Assembly: GCA_007694125.1 (NCBI GenBank)
Contig: RECH01000192.1
Span: forward strand, 1 to 44,903
DNA: 44,903 nt
From: Leptolyngbya sp. DLM2.Bin15
GTDB lineage: Bacteria > Cyanobacteriota > Cyanobacteriia > RECH01
Direction: 5' to 3'
The notes below the pieces were generated by a model that saw only the letters and a program-made list of their open reading frames with translations, searched no databases and was not told where the DNA came from. Position 1 is the first letter of the stretch. Every line of letters starts with the position of its first letter. Both the position numbers and the translations under genes were made by a program. Positions 26,443-36,337 of the stretch are shown in pieces.

Positions 26443-28260
26443 TTGACTAAGACCCTTAACAATCGGTGGAATCAGCGGCGATCGCTGCGGTGGGCCGCTC
26501 TCTTGGCTGGGGCGGTCATTCTTCTGGTCGTGGGCGCGCTCCTCAGTCTGGAACCACAGCGCAGTCCGGAGTTGGCCCAGCGGCTGACCATGAGTTTTCC
26601 CAACGAGCCCAAGACCTTCAATGTTGCCCTGAATGAAGAATCTCCCAATATCTTTGACGGCGTCACCTATGCGGGCTTGCTGCGCCAGGATGGCTTAACC
26701 GGGGAGTTGCTGCCCAACTTAGCCGAATCGTGGCAGGTGAGTGAGGATGGTCAGCAGATCATTTTCACCCTACGTCCCGCGATGCAATGGTCAGACGGAC
26801 AACCGTTGACCGTCGATGACGTGGTGTTTACCTTCAACGATGTCTGCTTTAACCCAGCGGTGCCCACGCTGCTGCGGGATAGTCTGCGCGTTGGCGAATC
26901 CGGCGCGTTGCCAACCGTCCAAAAGGTGGGCGATCGCCAGGTTGAGATCATATCCCCCGAACCCTTTGCGCCACTGTTGCGCAATATGGGCGGAGTTCCC
27001 ATCATGCCCCGCCATGCCTTGGCCTCGGCGCTGGAGCCCATCGACGGTCAGCCGCTGCCGTTTTTGTCGACCTGGGGAACCGATACACCAGCGGAGCAGA
27101 TTGTCAGCAGCGGCCCCTTTCGCATGGTTCAGTACATCCCAGGTCAGCGATTGGTGTTTGAACAAAATCCTGGCTATTGGGCCTGGAACGATGCCGCCGC
27201 CAGTCCGCAGCCTGTGCAGGAGATGGTGTGGCAAATTGTGGATTCTCCCGATACGGCCCTGATGCGGTTTCGGTCGGGAGGGCTGGATGTGGTGGGAGCA
27301 TCCGCCTCCAATTTTGGCTTGCTGAAGCGGGAAGAATCCCGAGGACAGTTCACCATCTATAACGGTGGCCCAGCCCTGTCCACCAGCTACCTGATGTTCA
27401 ACCTGAATCGCGGTCAGCGGCCCGCCGGTCGTCCGTTGGTGAATCCAGTCAAGTCGGCTTGGTTTAACCAAAAAGAATTCCGGCAAGCGATCGCCCATGG
27501 CATTGATCGCCAAACCTTGATTAACAACATCTTTCAAGGGTTGGGCACCGTCCAACATGCCTCCATCGCCCTGCAAAGTCCGTTTTACCTATCCCCAGAC
27601 GATGGGCTACCCACCTACGACTATGATCCCGACCGGGGAAGAGCCTTACTAGAATCCATTGGGTTTACCTACGATGCCGCTGGTCAGCTACGGGATGCCG
27701 ACGGCAACCGCGTTGAGTTCACCCTGATGCATGTGGCCGGATCGGGTACCACCGACGCGATCGCCACCCAGATTCAGCGTGATCTGGGGCGCTTGGGTAT
27801 CCGGGTTACCCTGCAAGCCCTGTCCTTCAACGCCATCGTCGATCGGATTACCCTCAGCCTAGATTGGGAAGCACAAATTTTAGGCACCACCAACAGCCTA
27901 GAACCCCACTTCGGCATCAGTGCATGGTCGCCCGACGGTCGCCTTCATGACTTCAATCTCCGCCCAGATGCCGATGACATCATCGGTCGCGAGGTGGCAG
28001 ACTGGGAGGCAGAAATCGGTCGCCTCTATGTGCAAGCATCCCAAGCCACCGATTTTGAAACGCGCTACCAGCTCTATGCTGAGGCCCAGAAGCTAGCCCA
28101 GGAATACATACCGATCATCCACTTGGTCAATCCCCTAGCCTTGGTCGCCGTGCGCGATCGCATTCAGGGAATCCAGTTTTCCGCCATCGGTCAACTGCTT
28201 TGGAATGTCCATGAGCTGAGAATGCTGGAGCGATCGCCTGATCCAGAAGCAGCGAACTGA
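26443..28260 (+). CDS. ABC transporter substrate-binding protein, peptide/nickel family (SBP_bac_5)
   Basis: A 605-residue periplasmic or membrane-anchored solute-binding protein of the DppA/OppA class. The N-terminus has basic residues and a membrane helix (about 17-35, WAALLAGAVILLVVGALL). The mature part shows the family pattern: TMSFPNEPKTFNVAL, YAGLLRQDGLTGELLPNLAESW, the signature IIFTLRPAMQWSDGQPLTVDDVVFTFNDV, SGPFRMVQYIPGQRLVFEQNP, and REFxQAIAHGIDRQTLINNI-type VFN. The start is a TTG at 26443; no better ATG is in frame. No permease or ATPase genes are nearby, so the transporter is incomplete here. Probable substrates are oligopeptides, but they cannot be told from the sequence. Confidence 0.88.
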   Translation: MTKTLNNRWNQRRSLRWAALLAGAVILLVVGALLSLEPQRSPELAQRLTMSFPNEPKTFNVALNEESPNIFDGVTYAGLLRQDGLTGELLPNLAESWQVSEDGQQIIFTLRPAMQWSDGQPLTVDDVVFTFNDVCFNPAVPTLLRDSLRVGESGALPTVQKVGDRQVEIISPEPFAPLLRNMGGVPIMPRHALASALEPIDGQPLPFLSTWGTDTPAEQIVSSGPFRMVQYIPGQRLVFEQNPGYWAWNDAAASPQPVQEMVWQIVDSPDTALMRFRSGGLDVVGASASNFGLLKREESRGQFTIYNGGPALSTSYLMFNLNRGQRPAGRPLVNPVKSAWFNQKEFRQAIAHGIDRQTLINNIFQGLGTVQHASIALQSPFYLSPDDGLPTYDYDPDRGRALLESIGFTYDAAGQLRDADGNRVEFTLMHVAGSGTTDAIATQIQRDLGRLGIRVTLQALSFNAIVDRITLSLDWEAQILGTTNSLEPHFGISAWSPDGRLHDFNLRPDADDIIGREVADWEAEIGRLYVQASQATDFETRYQLYAEAQKLAQEYIPIIHLVNPLALVAVRDRIQGIQFSAIGQLLWNVHELRMLERSPDPEAAN

Positions 28261-28287
28261 TGCCCTCGGTAGCGAAGTTCTAGTGCA

Positions 28288-28312
28288 ATCATCCTGAACA
28301 AGGTAGGATGAT
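28288..28312 (+). promoter_or_regulatory. Stem-loop between the binding protein and the pseudokinase
   Basis: ATCATCCT (28288-28295) pairs perfectly with AGGATGAT (28305-28312) across nine bases. There is no T-run, so it may be a transcript end or a processing or leader structure for the next gene, which starts at 28353. Confidence 0.5.
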
Positions 28313-28352
28313 GTGAATATTTGTGTCGTGATAGGTTCTCAAGGATCCCCCA

Positions 28353-30002
28353 ATGACGCTGACGAAAGATGCGGACTTGCAGCAAGGAAAATACGTGATT
28401 CGTCACGTCCTCGAAGAGGGCGATCGCGGTATCACGTACCTAGCGACCCACAGCGTTTTACAAGAAACCGTCCGTCTGCGCACCCTCATACCACCGAAGG
28501 ACAGCGACCAGTCCCAAGAGGTCATGCATCGTCGCTTTTTAGAGCTAGGACGACGGCTCTACGGCTGCCGCCATCCCCACCTCGTTCGGGTAATCGACTC
28601 CTTTATTGAACAAGACCAGCCCTTTTTGGTCCTCGAACATCCGGAGGGACAAACCCTGGCAGAAGCGATCGCTCAACAGCCCCTCTCCCAAGCCGAAGCC
28701 TTGCGCTACGTTCACCAAATCGGCTCAGCCCTCGCCGCCCTACATCGCCATGGCTTGCCCCACGGAGCAGTTTCCCCTCACACCATTGTGCTGCGCCCCA
28801 CCCCACCTCCCACGGCTCTGCTAGGGAGCATCAGCCTCGGCACCATTCAAAACGAGGAAGGCACAGCACGCTACCCATCCCCCGCCCAAGATCTCCAAGA
28901 TCTAGCCTGCGTGCTCTACGCTGCGCTCACGGGACAAGTGCGATCGCTAGACTCCTTGGATAAAGTGCCCCTGCTCCACAATCTTCATCAGCATCAGCCC
29001 CACCTCAGCCCGGCAGTCGAACAGGCGTTACTACAAGCACTCCAGCCAGCCGAACACAGCACCTTTGCAGGCATCGAACATTGGCTAGCCCTTCTCCCCC
29101 AAGTGGTAGCCTCCCCCCAAGCGTCTGCAAGCTCCGAGATGGCAACCACGGCAGACGCTACCAACACTACAGACACTACAGGCACTGATGCTCCGCCCGT
29201 AGCCCATACCCTCTCCACGGCTCCTACCCAGGTGGTGGCCCCGGCTGCTTTCCCCACGCAACCACCCCAACCCCATCCAGAGGCTGACTTGCCCAACCCC
29301 ACCCAAGTCGTTGCAGCATCATCCCAGGTGCCATCGTCTAACAAGGCATCTCAACCAACGTCTGCCAAACCCAGAGGGCGATCGCCCCAAGCGGCCAAGA
29401 TTCGCTGGTTTCCGATCACCGTTGGACTAACCTCAGTCCTAGCTGCCTTAGGCGGTCTAGGGTTTGGGTTTTCCCTGAGGCTAGAAGAGCCCGATAGCCC
29501 TCGCCGTAATGGTATTTTTCTAGACCGAAAACAGGGCTTTCCGCCATCGGAGGAATGGCCGGGTGAAGGCATCACCGAGGCGTCTTCCTCCGATTATTTG
29601 TTTGAATCATCCACCTGGGCATCTCCCAGAGCGGAACAAGAGGTAGACGCATACTCATCCCCCAGCCCTGTGCGGGAATATATTGGCCCCGGCGACGTTG
29701 ACCCCATCTATCCCTCAGAGCCCATCTACTCTGCAGAGCCCAGTTACCGCGAAGCGCCTACCTATAGGGAGGAAAGTCCTTCAGAGCGCCCCAAACCCAG
29801 TACTGAAGCCATAGAGGCTCCCGTCTATTCAGACAGTCCAGAGCCAGGATTCTCACCCGATCCAGTGCCTCCACCGGAGGCCAAACTTGACGACCTGCCC
29901 AGCTATGACCCTGTCGTCGTGCCCGACCCTGGCTTAAGCCTGCCCTCTCCCAGCCCCGAACCATCGGGTGTGGTACCCGGGCCCGATCCAGCTCCACTCT
30001 AG
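28353..30002 (+). CDS. Membrane-anchored Ser/Thr kinase-like protein lacking catalytic residues
   Basis: A 549-residue protein. Residues about 1-245 follow a Ser/Thr kinase fold (GKYVIRHVLEEGDRGITYLATHSV; FLVLEHPEGQTLAEAI; LRYVHQIGSALAALHRHGLPHGAVSPHTIVL; DLQDLACVLYAALTGQ), but key residues are altered. The VAxK lysine position reads VRLRTL, HRDxKxxN reads HGAVSPHT, and no DFG is present. It is thus a probable pseudokinase. A Thr/Ala/Pro-rich linker leads to a membrane helix at about 351-373 (PITVGLTSVLAALGGLGFGF) and a Pro/Ser/Glu-rich extracytoplasmic tail with repeated YSEPIY/SYREAPTY-type motifs. Such receptor-like topology is common for cyanobacterial and actinobacterial kinases; ligand and partners are unknown. 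Confidence 0.82.
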   Translation: MTLTKDADLQQGKYVIRHVLEEGDRGITYLATHSVLQETVRLRTLIPPKDSDQSQEVMHRRFLELGRRLYGCRHPHLVRVIDSFIEQDQPFLVLEHPEGQTLAEAIAQQPLSQAEALRYVHQIGSALAALHRHGLPHGAVSPHTIVLRPTPPPTALLGSISLGTIQNEEGTARYPSPAQDLQDLACVLYAALTGQVRSLDSLDKVPLLHNLHQHQPHLSPAVEQALLQALQPAEHSTFAGIEHWLALLPQVVASPQASASSEMATTADATNTTDTTGTDAPPVAHTLSTAPTQVVAPAAFPTQPPQPHPEADLPNPTQVVAASSQVPSSNKASQPTSAKPRGRSPQAAKIRWFPITVGLTSVLAALGGLGFGFSLRLEEPDSPRRNGIFLDRKQGFPPSEEWPGEGITEASSSDYLFESSTWASPRAEQEVDAYSSPSPVREYIGPGDVDPIYPSEPIYSAEPSYREAPTYREESPSERPKPSTEAIEAPVYSDSPEPGFSPDPVPPPEAKLDDLPSYDPVVVPDPGLSLPSPSPEPSGVVPGPDPAPL

Positions 30003-30248
30003 ACTCCAGTGCTGCCTGAACAGAAGGAATGACAAGGCCCGCCCTTCGTCGCTAGACTATCGTTACAGACAGCAATACATTTGCACTACTAGCATACCCT
30101 GGGCCCTCGTCGTCATCCCTGGGCGTGAACTTTCCTGTGCCTGACAAACAACGCTATATCCAGGGTTTCAGGTCATTACAAAGCCTAGATATGGCCCAAG
30201 GAATCCGTTAACCTGAAGAGTATTCGGTGATCTTTTTTTTGAACAACT

Positions 30249-33200
30249 ATGTCCTTTGTTGGCCTACATATCCACAGTGACTACAGCTTGCTCGATGGGG
30301 CTAGCCAACTGCCTCAACTGATTGATCGGGCTCTGGAGCTAGAGATGCCAGCGATCGCTCTCACGGATCACGGCGTCATGTATGGGGCAATCGAGCTGCT
30401 CAAGGTCTGCAAAGGCAGGGGCATTAAGCCGATCATTGGCAATGAGATGTATGTGATCAACGGCGACATCACCAAACAGGAACGTCGCCCCAAGTATCAC
30501 CAAGTGGTGCTGGCCAAAAATACCCAGGGCTACAAAAACCTGGTCAAACTCACCACCCTCTCCCACCTAGATGGCTATCAGGGCAAGGGGATCTTTGCCC
30601 GCCCCTGCATCAACAAGGATCTGCTGGAAAAACATCGGGAAGGGCTGATTGTCACCAGCGCTTGCCTGGGCGGTGAGGTGCCCCAAGCAATTTTGCAAGG
30701 CAAGCCCGAGATTGCCCGTCGGGTGGCCCGCTGGTATAAAGACCTGTTCGGGGACGACTATTATCTAGAGCTGCAGGATCACGGCTCCCAGGAAGACCGG
30801 ATCGTCAATGTGGAAATTGTCCGCATTGCCCGCGAACTGGATATTCAACTGATTGCCACCAACGACTCCCACTACATTTCCTGTTTCGATGTGGAAGCCC
30901 ATGATGCGCTGCTCTGCATTCAAACCGGCAAGCTGATCACCGAAGATAAACGCCTGCGCTACAGCGGTACGGAATACCTGAAATCTGCCGATGAAATGCG
31001 CTGCCTGTTTCGCGATCACTTGACCGAGGATGTGATTGAAGAAGCGATCGCCAATACCGTCACGGTGGCCGACAAGGTTAGCGAATATACCGGTCTCTTG
31101 GGCGAACCCCGCATCCCCAACTATGTCGTACCCGACCATCACACGGCCGATACCTACCTAGAAGAGGTGACCTGGGAAGGGCTGCTGGGGCGGCTGAGCG
31201 TCCGTCAGCGGACTGAGGTACCGGAAGAGTACCGCGATCGCCTAGAGTATGAACTGCAGATGATGCAGCAGATGGGCTTTTCCACCTACTTCCTGGTGGT
31301 GTGGGACTATATCAAATTCGCCCGCGATCGCAGCATTCCCGTTGGCCCTGGGCGAGGATCGGCAGCAGGATCCCTGGTGGCCTATGCGCTGGGCATCACC
31401 AACATTGACCCGGTTCACCATGGACTGCTATTTGAGCGCTTCCTAAATCCTGAACGGAAGTCCATGCCAGATATTGATACCGACTTCTGCATCGATCGCC
31501 GGGATGAGGTGATCCAATATGTCACCGAGAAATATGGCAGCGATCGCGTTGCCCAAATTATTACCTTCAACCGCATGACCTCCAAGGCGGTACTCAAAGA
31601 CGTGGCGCGGGTGCTGGATATTCCCTACGGGGAGAGCGATCGCATGGCCAAGCTGATTCCCGTCTCTCGGGGCAAGCCAGCCAAGCTCAAGGCGATGATT
31701 TCGGAGGAAACGCCGGCAGCGGAGTTTAAGGAAAAATACGACAACGATGCCAAGGTCAAACGCTGGGTAGACATGGCCATGCGCATCGAAGGCATGAACA
31801 AGACCTTTGGCGTCCATGCGGCGGGGGTAGTGATCTCCTCCGAGCCTCTAGATGAAGTGGTGCCGCTGCAGCGCAATAATGACGGCGCGGTGATCACCCA
31901 GTACTACATGGAAGATATCGAGGCCATGGGGCTGCTGAAAATGGACTTTTTGGGGCTGAAAAACCTCACCATGATCCAAAAAACCGTGGACTTGGTGCAG
32001 CACACCCAGAACAAGAGTATTGACCTGGATCATTTGCCCCTGGATGATCCCAAAACCTACCAACTGCTGGCCCAGGGAGAACTAGGCGGCATCTTCCAGC
32101 TAGAATCATCGGGGATGCGGCAGATTGTCCGAGATCTCAAGCCTTCAGGTTTGGAAGATATCTCCTCGGTGCTCGCCCTCTACCGACCGGGGCCCCTAGA
32201 TGCCGGTCTGATTCCCAAGTTCATCAACCGTAAGCACGGTCGAGAGGTGATCGACTATGCCCATGAAATTCTCCGCCCTATTTTGAAGGAAACCTACGGC
32301 ATCATGGTCTACCAAGAGCAGATCATGAAAATTGCCCAGGATATGGGCGGCTATTCCCTGGGGCAAGCCGACCTGCTGCGGCGGGCTATGGGTAAGAAAA
32401 AAATGTCGGAAATGCAGAAGCACCAAGCTACATTTGTGGCAGGTGCGCAGGGCAACAACGTAGATAAGAAAATTGCGGAAGCCCTATGGGATCAGATGGT
32501 GCAGTTTGCTGAATACTGCTTCAATAAATCCCACTCCACAGCCTATGGCTATGTGACCTATCAAACGGCCTACCTCAAAGCCAACTATCCGGTTGAATAT
32601 ATGGCAGCGCTGCTGACGGCCAACAGCGGCGATCAGGAGAAGGTGCATGGCTACATCAGCACCTGCCTTAAGATGGGCATCCAGGTAGACCCCCCCAACA
32701 TCAACCGTTCGGGGCTAGACTTCACGCCCCTCCAAGATCGGATTTTATTTGGGCTATCGGCGGTGCGCCATGCCGGACAGGGGGCGATCGAGAGTCTGCT
32801 GGAACAGCGAGACCAGGGCGGCGAGTTTAAATCCCTGGCGGATCTCTGCGATCGCATTGACCTACGAGCCGTGAACCGCCGAGCCATTGAGGCATTGATT
32901 CAAGCTGGGGCAATGGACTGCCTCAAGCCCAACCGTCGCCAACTGATGGACGATTTAGATCTAGTCTTAGACTGGGCCCAGGCGCGGGCGAAGGATCGAG
33001 CCATTGGGCAAGGTAATTTATTTGATATGTTTGCGGAAACGGCAGATAATCCAGCGATCGACACCTTTGAATCTGCCCCCAGCGCGCCCCCGGTGGACGA
33101 CTATCCCCAACAGGAAAAGCTAAAGCTAGAAAAGGAACTCATCGGCTTCTATATTTCCGACCATCCGTTGAAAGACTTACAGCAATCAGCTAAGGTTTTA

Positions 33201-33776
33201 GCACCCATCAACCTCAATCAACTGGCAGAACGAGCATCAGCAGAAAAAGATAATGAAACCATCAGCGCCATTGTCATGCTAGTCAGCGTCAAGCCGGTGA
33301 TCACCAAGAAGGGCGATCGCATGGCGATTATCCAACTGGAGGATCTATCCGGTCAGGTGGAAGGAGTCGTCTTTCCCAAATCCTTTGAGCGCATTGGCCA
33401 CTTGATCGAAGCTGATGCCCGCCTGATGGTGTGGGGCAAGGCCGATCGACGCGATGACCGCCGCATCCAGCTGATCGTTGAAGACGCGGAGCCCATTGAA
33501 GCCGTGCAGTTGGTGATGATCGACCTGCCCCTGGAGATGGCCAACGACATTACCCAGCGCAATCGCCTGCGGGAAGTCTTAAAGCAGCAGCGGGGTGAAG
33601 AAGACCACGGAGCGCGGGTATCCGTCGTTGCCAGCGTGGGTGCCAACGGACAGCGGCAACTGGTGCGCTTCGGTGCCCAGTTCCGAGTCCATGATTCTCA
33701 CCAGGCCGTGGCAGCCCTTGCCCAAGCTGGCTTCCAAGCCCGCACCTCATCCCTACTGCCAGCGGGGAGCGCTTAG
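30249..33776 (+). CDS. dnaE: DNA polymerase III alpha subunit, uninterrupted
   Basis: Replicative DNA polymerase catalytic subunit, 1175 residues. PHP domain: [12 protein letters not shown] at the start and [10 protein letters not shown]. Polymerase domain: [16 protein letters not shown], catalytic aspartates in MPDIDTDFC (about 408 and 410) and in [11 protein letters not shown] (about 566), [10 protein letters not shown] and [12 protein letters not shown]-terminus: helix-hairpin-helix and OB-fold ([22 protein letters not shown]). In many cyanobacteria dnaE is split into two distant genes by a trans-splicing intein between Tyr and Cys of [11 protein letters not shown]. Here [15 protein letters not shown] is continuous (Tyr756-Cys757, junction at 32516/32517). 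Its stop overlaps the convergent rca stop by four bases. Confidence 0.97.
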   Translation: MSFVGLHIHSDYSLLDGASQLPQLIDRALELEMPAIALTDHGVMYGAIELLKVCKGRGIKPIIGNEMYVINGDITKQERRPKYHQVVLAKNTQGYKNLVKLTTLSHLDGYQGKGIFARPCINKDLLEKHREGLIVTSACLGGEVPQAILQGKPEIARRVARWYKDLFGDDYYLELQDHGSQEDRIVNVEIVRIARELDIQLIATNDSHYISCFDVEAHDALLCIQTGKLITEDKRLRYSGTEYLKSADEMRCLFRDHLTEDVIEEAIANTVTVADKVSEYTGLLGEPRIPNYVVPDHHTADTYLEEVTWEGLLGRLSVRQRTEVPEEYRDRLEYELQMMQQMGFSTYFLVVWDYIKFARDRSIPVGPGRGSAAGSLVAYALGITNIDPVHHGLLFERFLNPERKSMPDIDTDFCIDRRDEVIQYVTEKYGSDRVAQIITFNRMTSKAVLKDVARVLDIPYGESDRMAKLIPVSRGKPAKLKAMISEETPAAEFKEKYDNDAKVKRWVDMAMRIEGMNKTFGVHAAGVVISSEPLDEVVPLQRNNDGAVITQYYMEDIEAMGLLKMDFLGLKNLTMIQKTVDLVQHTQNKSIDLDHLPLDDPKTYQLLAQGELGGIFQLESSGMRQIVRDLKPSGLEDISSVLALYRPGPLDAGLIPKFINRKHGREVIDYAHEILRPILKETYGIMVYQEQIMKIAQDMGGYSLGQADLLRRAMGKKKMSEMQKHQATFVAGAQGNNVDKKIAEALWDQMVQFAEYCFNKSHSTAYGYVTYQTAYLKANYPVEYMAALLTANSGDQEKVHGYISTCLKMGIQVDPPNINRSGLDFTPLQDRILFGLSAVRHAGQGAIESLLEQRDQGGEFKSLADLCDRIDLRAVNRRAIEALIQAGAMDCLKPNRRQLMDDLDLVLDWAQARAKDRAIGQGNLFDMFAETADNPAIDTFESAPSAPPVDDYPQQEKLKLEKELIGFYISDHPLKDLQQSAKVLAPINLNQLAERASAEKDNETISAIVMLVSVKPVITKKGDRMAIIQLEDLSGQVEGVVFPKSFERIGHLIEADARLMVWGKADRRDDRRIQLIVEDAEPIEAVQLVMIDLPLEMANDITQRNRLREVLKQQRGEEDHGARVSVVASVGANGQRQLVRFGAQFRVHDSHQAVAALAQAGFQARTSSLLPAGSA

Positions 33777-35050
33777 GACGGACGCTGCACCATCACTTCC
33801 ATCACCCGCGTTTTGGTGGCTGGATCGATGCCAATGATGCGCACATACTCCTTGGGGTATTGGGCCAGACTCTGCTCCAGTTGGGCGATCGCCTCCCGCC
33901 CAGACCCCGCCGTAATCGATGGGCCGCTCTGCCACGAGTTCATGCGAAACCGCCGAGCATCCACATGCTCTAGACCAATGCAGCAGCCTTGGTCTACCAG
34001 ACGCTGCACGTGATCGCACACCGCTGGGTCGAGACGCGCAGATGCACCGTTTAGCCCGGCATGATCGGGTTGATTGGATACTACGGGCGGTGGGGCCGGA
34101 GTTGGCGACGGGGACACAGGAGCCGATGGCATGGGCGGCCGATCGCCTTCATCCACAAGCTGCGATCGCCCCAGACCCTGGTTATATTCCCGCACCAGCC
34201 CCATCTGCCGCACCCGATCTTGCTCCATCATCAACGCCTGGGCGTGACCTTGCAAATGCTCAAAGTTGAAGTCAGGTTTGGGGAACGTGGGCGGCCCCTC
34301 CTTACTATTCACCACGCGCTGAGACACCCGCTCCAGCCCAATGTCGTGAATAAACCGCTGGATTTGTTCATCATAAATCCGCGATCGCAACGCACTAAAG
34401 AAGTCAATCGACTGATGGGGATACAGGTCTACCAACTTCTCAATCTCTGCAGTTGAGAGGCGATCGCCCTCAAAAATACCGCTGACAATGCCAATGCGAT
34501 CGCTGCGATCCGGCTCCCAGTAAAACTTCGCCATCCGACCATCTCGAATCAGCGGCGCATAGAGCGTAGACAAATCATTACCCGTCACCAAAATTGGAAT
34601 CCGCTGAATCGGCCGTTCATCGTAGCTCCCCGGCAATTGCACATTCGTGGGATTATCCGCAATGTTCATCAGCGTGCCGTTGACCAACTGCGTATTGACG
34701 GTGTACTGCGTACCGCCATCAAAGCGTCCAGCGCCCGCATCCAGATCATTGATCATCAGCACCGTCATCTTGCCCTGCACCCGCACCAGTTCCGCGGCCT
34801 CGCGATAGCGCAGCCGCACCAGCCGAGCCGGATCACCCGCATCAGGACTTTCCAGCTCTGCCCCGGAAATATGCACCACATTGATCTTCATTTTCTGAAA
34901 GACCAATTCACATTGAAACGACTTACCCTCGCCCTTGCGTCCATGAATGCCTAAAATGAGCGGCACCCGCACATTGGGCAACTCTAGAAAATTCTTCGTA
35001 ATATGAACCGCTAAGGTATTCAGGAAACGAGGTGAAATGTAGTAAGACAT
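33773..35050 (-). CDS. rca: Rubisco activase with C-terminal RbcS-like (SSUL) domain
   Basis: A 425-residue AAA+ remodelling protein from the ATG at 35050. The AAA+ core (about 1-290) has Walker A GRKGEGKS (37-44), Walker [10 protein letters not shown], and the sensor/loop [19 protein letters not shown] with [10 protein letters not shown]. It releases inhibitory sugar phosphates from Rubisco. A Pro/Ser-rich linker ([14 protein letters not shown]) leads to an RbcS-like domain in the last ~85 residues ([44 protein letters not shown]), of the type that in CcmM and in cyanobacterial activases binds Rubisco and recruits it to carboxysomes. The frame is open sixteen codons further to 35098; MSYYISPRF is the likely start. 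No carboxysome genes are in the window. Confidence 0.95.
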   Translation of the reverse strand: MSYYISPRFLNTLAVHITKNFLELPNVRVPLILGIHGRKGEGKSFQCELVFQKMKINVVHISGAELESPDAGDPARLVRLRYREAAELVRVQGKMTVLMINDLDAGAGRFDGGTQYTVNTQLVNGTLMNIADNPTNVQLPGSYDERPIQRIPILVTGNDLSTLYAPLIRDGRMAKFYWEPDRSDRIGIVSGIFEGDRLSTAEIEKLVDLYPHQSIDFFSALRSRIYDEQIQRFIHDIGLERVSQRVVNSKEGPPTFPKPDFNFEHLQGHAQALMMEQDRVRQMGLVREYNQGLGRSQLVDEGDRPPMPSAPVSPSPTPAPPPVVSNQPDHAGLNGASARLDPAVCDHVQRLVDQGCCIGLEHVDARRFRMNSWQSGPSITAGSGREAIAQLEQSLAQYPKEYVRIIGIDPATKTRVMEVMVQRPS

Positions 35051-35262
35051 GATAGCGACGCAATACGAGGACTCTGAACGTAGGCTTTGAACACTCACCT
35101 CCAGCTTATGGCAAAGTGTTACCGTTTATGAACCAGCGATCGATACCCACCTCCCGCCCAATTGTTTCGATACGTTACAATTATTAAGATTCACCCATCA
35201 TGCGATAGACACTGCTCTCCATCGATCGCAACAGCAAGCAGTGATTTTCATTTAGAAACAAC

Positions 35263-35278
35263 CGTGATATAGATCACT
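35263..35278. promoter_or_regulatory. CRP-like operator upstream of the gene at 35327
   Basis: CGTGATATAGATCACT contains GTGA and TCAC separated by six bases and matches 13 of 16 positions of the E. coli CRP consensus TGTGATCTAGATCACA. Cyanobacterial SyCRP1 binds a closely similar site. It ends 48 bases before the ATG and 212 bases from the divergent rca start. Confidence 0.55.
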
Positions 35279-35326
35279 ATAAATAGATTCCTTTTAGACA
35301 ATCTTTAGCACTATTAAAAAAAGACT

Positions 35327-36337
35327 ATGCATTTACCCAATAAAGATGAGTTAATGTCTGGGGTGTCCTCCTCGCTACACTCCTTTTCCCAAGCCTGGGC
35401 CAAGCGCTATGTGCAACAGGTCACCCAACCCTTGCTGCCCGCCCACAGTGCTAATACATCCCGCCAGGATGTTGCCGAACACTTGCGTCAAGAACTCCGG
35501 GCCGTGAGTGCAAAAGCGTGGAGCAAGACCGAACATTTACTCGCAGAACAGGTCAAGCGCCACCAACTGCCGCCAAACTTAATTAACCCATGGGCGATCG
35601 CCAAGGATGTCTATGATATCTACGATCAAGCCTTCATCAGCTACGTCTCATCGATCACACCCGAACGCTTTGCAGTCAACATTTCGCCTCTTCTGGGTCA
35701 TATTCGGGCGAAATATACCCTCGTTGATCCAAGGGTGATCGGCTTTGTGAGTATGCAGTTCCACTACACTGGACTGTTTTTGCTGGAGCTAGCCGCCACC
35801 GATCAAGATGCTTTGCGCCTCTATTTCAAAGCCATCGATGATCATCTTTATATGCCCCTGCAGCGGGCCTACGATGCTGCCGCTCGCCATTCCTATGAAT
35901 CAACAGATTTACAGCTCGTTAGAAAGCTCCTGCCCCAAAGTAGTGCGATCGCCCATCGGGTTGTCGATCAAGTCATGGCGGCCTTTCCCCAGCATCATTG
36001 CTATAGTGGTGCCCTCAATTCTCCCCAGGTTAAAATCTCCAGTCTGCGGGATGCGGAGATGTTTCAAACCTATCTTTGGGTCTGCATTTTAGAAGATAAC
36101 ATCAGCATTGTGCAGCAAGAACTGTTTCCCCTCTGCGTGATGCTATACCCCATGCTGAATGTGCGTTGGGAGCTAGTGCGCTACATGCTGACGCTGATGG
36201 ATCATGAGTTTGCCCAGTGTCTAGACACAGCCCAATTCATTAAGTGTTCAACCTATCTTGATAGCCTGAAGATCATGTTTGCCGAAGATGTATTTGCTAG
36301 CGAGGCCATGGTGCCCAGCTACAACGGCGTCGCATAA
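35327..36337 (+). CDS. Predicted soluble helical protein, unrecognised
   Basis: A 336-residue protein without signal peptide, membrane helix or a motif I recognise. Predicted to be mostly helical: SSLHSFSQAWAKRYVQQV, RQELRAVSAKAWSKTEHLL, INPWAIAKDVYDIYDQAFISYV, LLGHIRAKYTLVDPRVIGF, FHYTGLFLLELAATDQDALR and ELVRYMLTLMDHEFAQCL. One stretch (HYTGLFLLELAATDQD) has the look of a sensor helical bundle, but nothing firm. The ATG at 35327 has no good ribosome-binding site; the CRP-like operator lies 48 bases upstream. The gene is divergent from rca. Function not assigned. Confidence 0.75.
   Translation: MHLPNKDELMSGVSSSLHSFSQAWAKRYVQQVTQPLLPAHSANTSRQDVAEHLRQELRAVSAKAWSKTEHLLAEQVKRHQLPPNLINPWAIAKDVYDIYDQAFISYVSSITPERFAVNISPLLGHIRAKYTLVDPRVIGFVSMQFHYTGLFLLELAATDQDALRLYFKAIDDHLYMPLQRAYDAAARHSYESTDLQLVRKLLPQSSAIAHRVVDQVMAAFPQHHCYSGALNSPQVKISSLRDAEMFQTYLWVCILEDNISIVQQELFPLCVMLYPMLNVRWELVRYMLTLMDHEFAQCLDTAQFIKCSTYLDSLKIMFAEDVFASEAMVPSYNGVA

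Noticed and set aside
26791-27576. 261-codon antisense frame inside the solute-binding protein gene
   Set aside because: The sense frame is a clear SBP_bac_5 protein; the antisense frame is a compositional shadow in GC-rich coding DNA.
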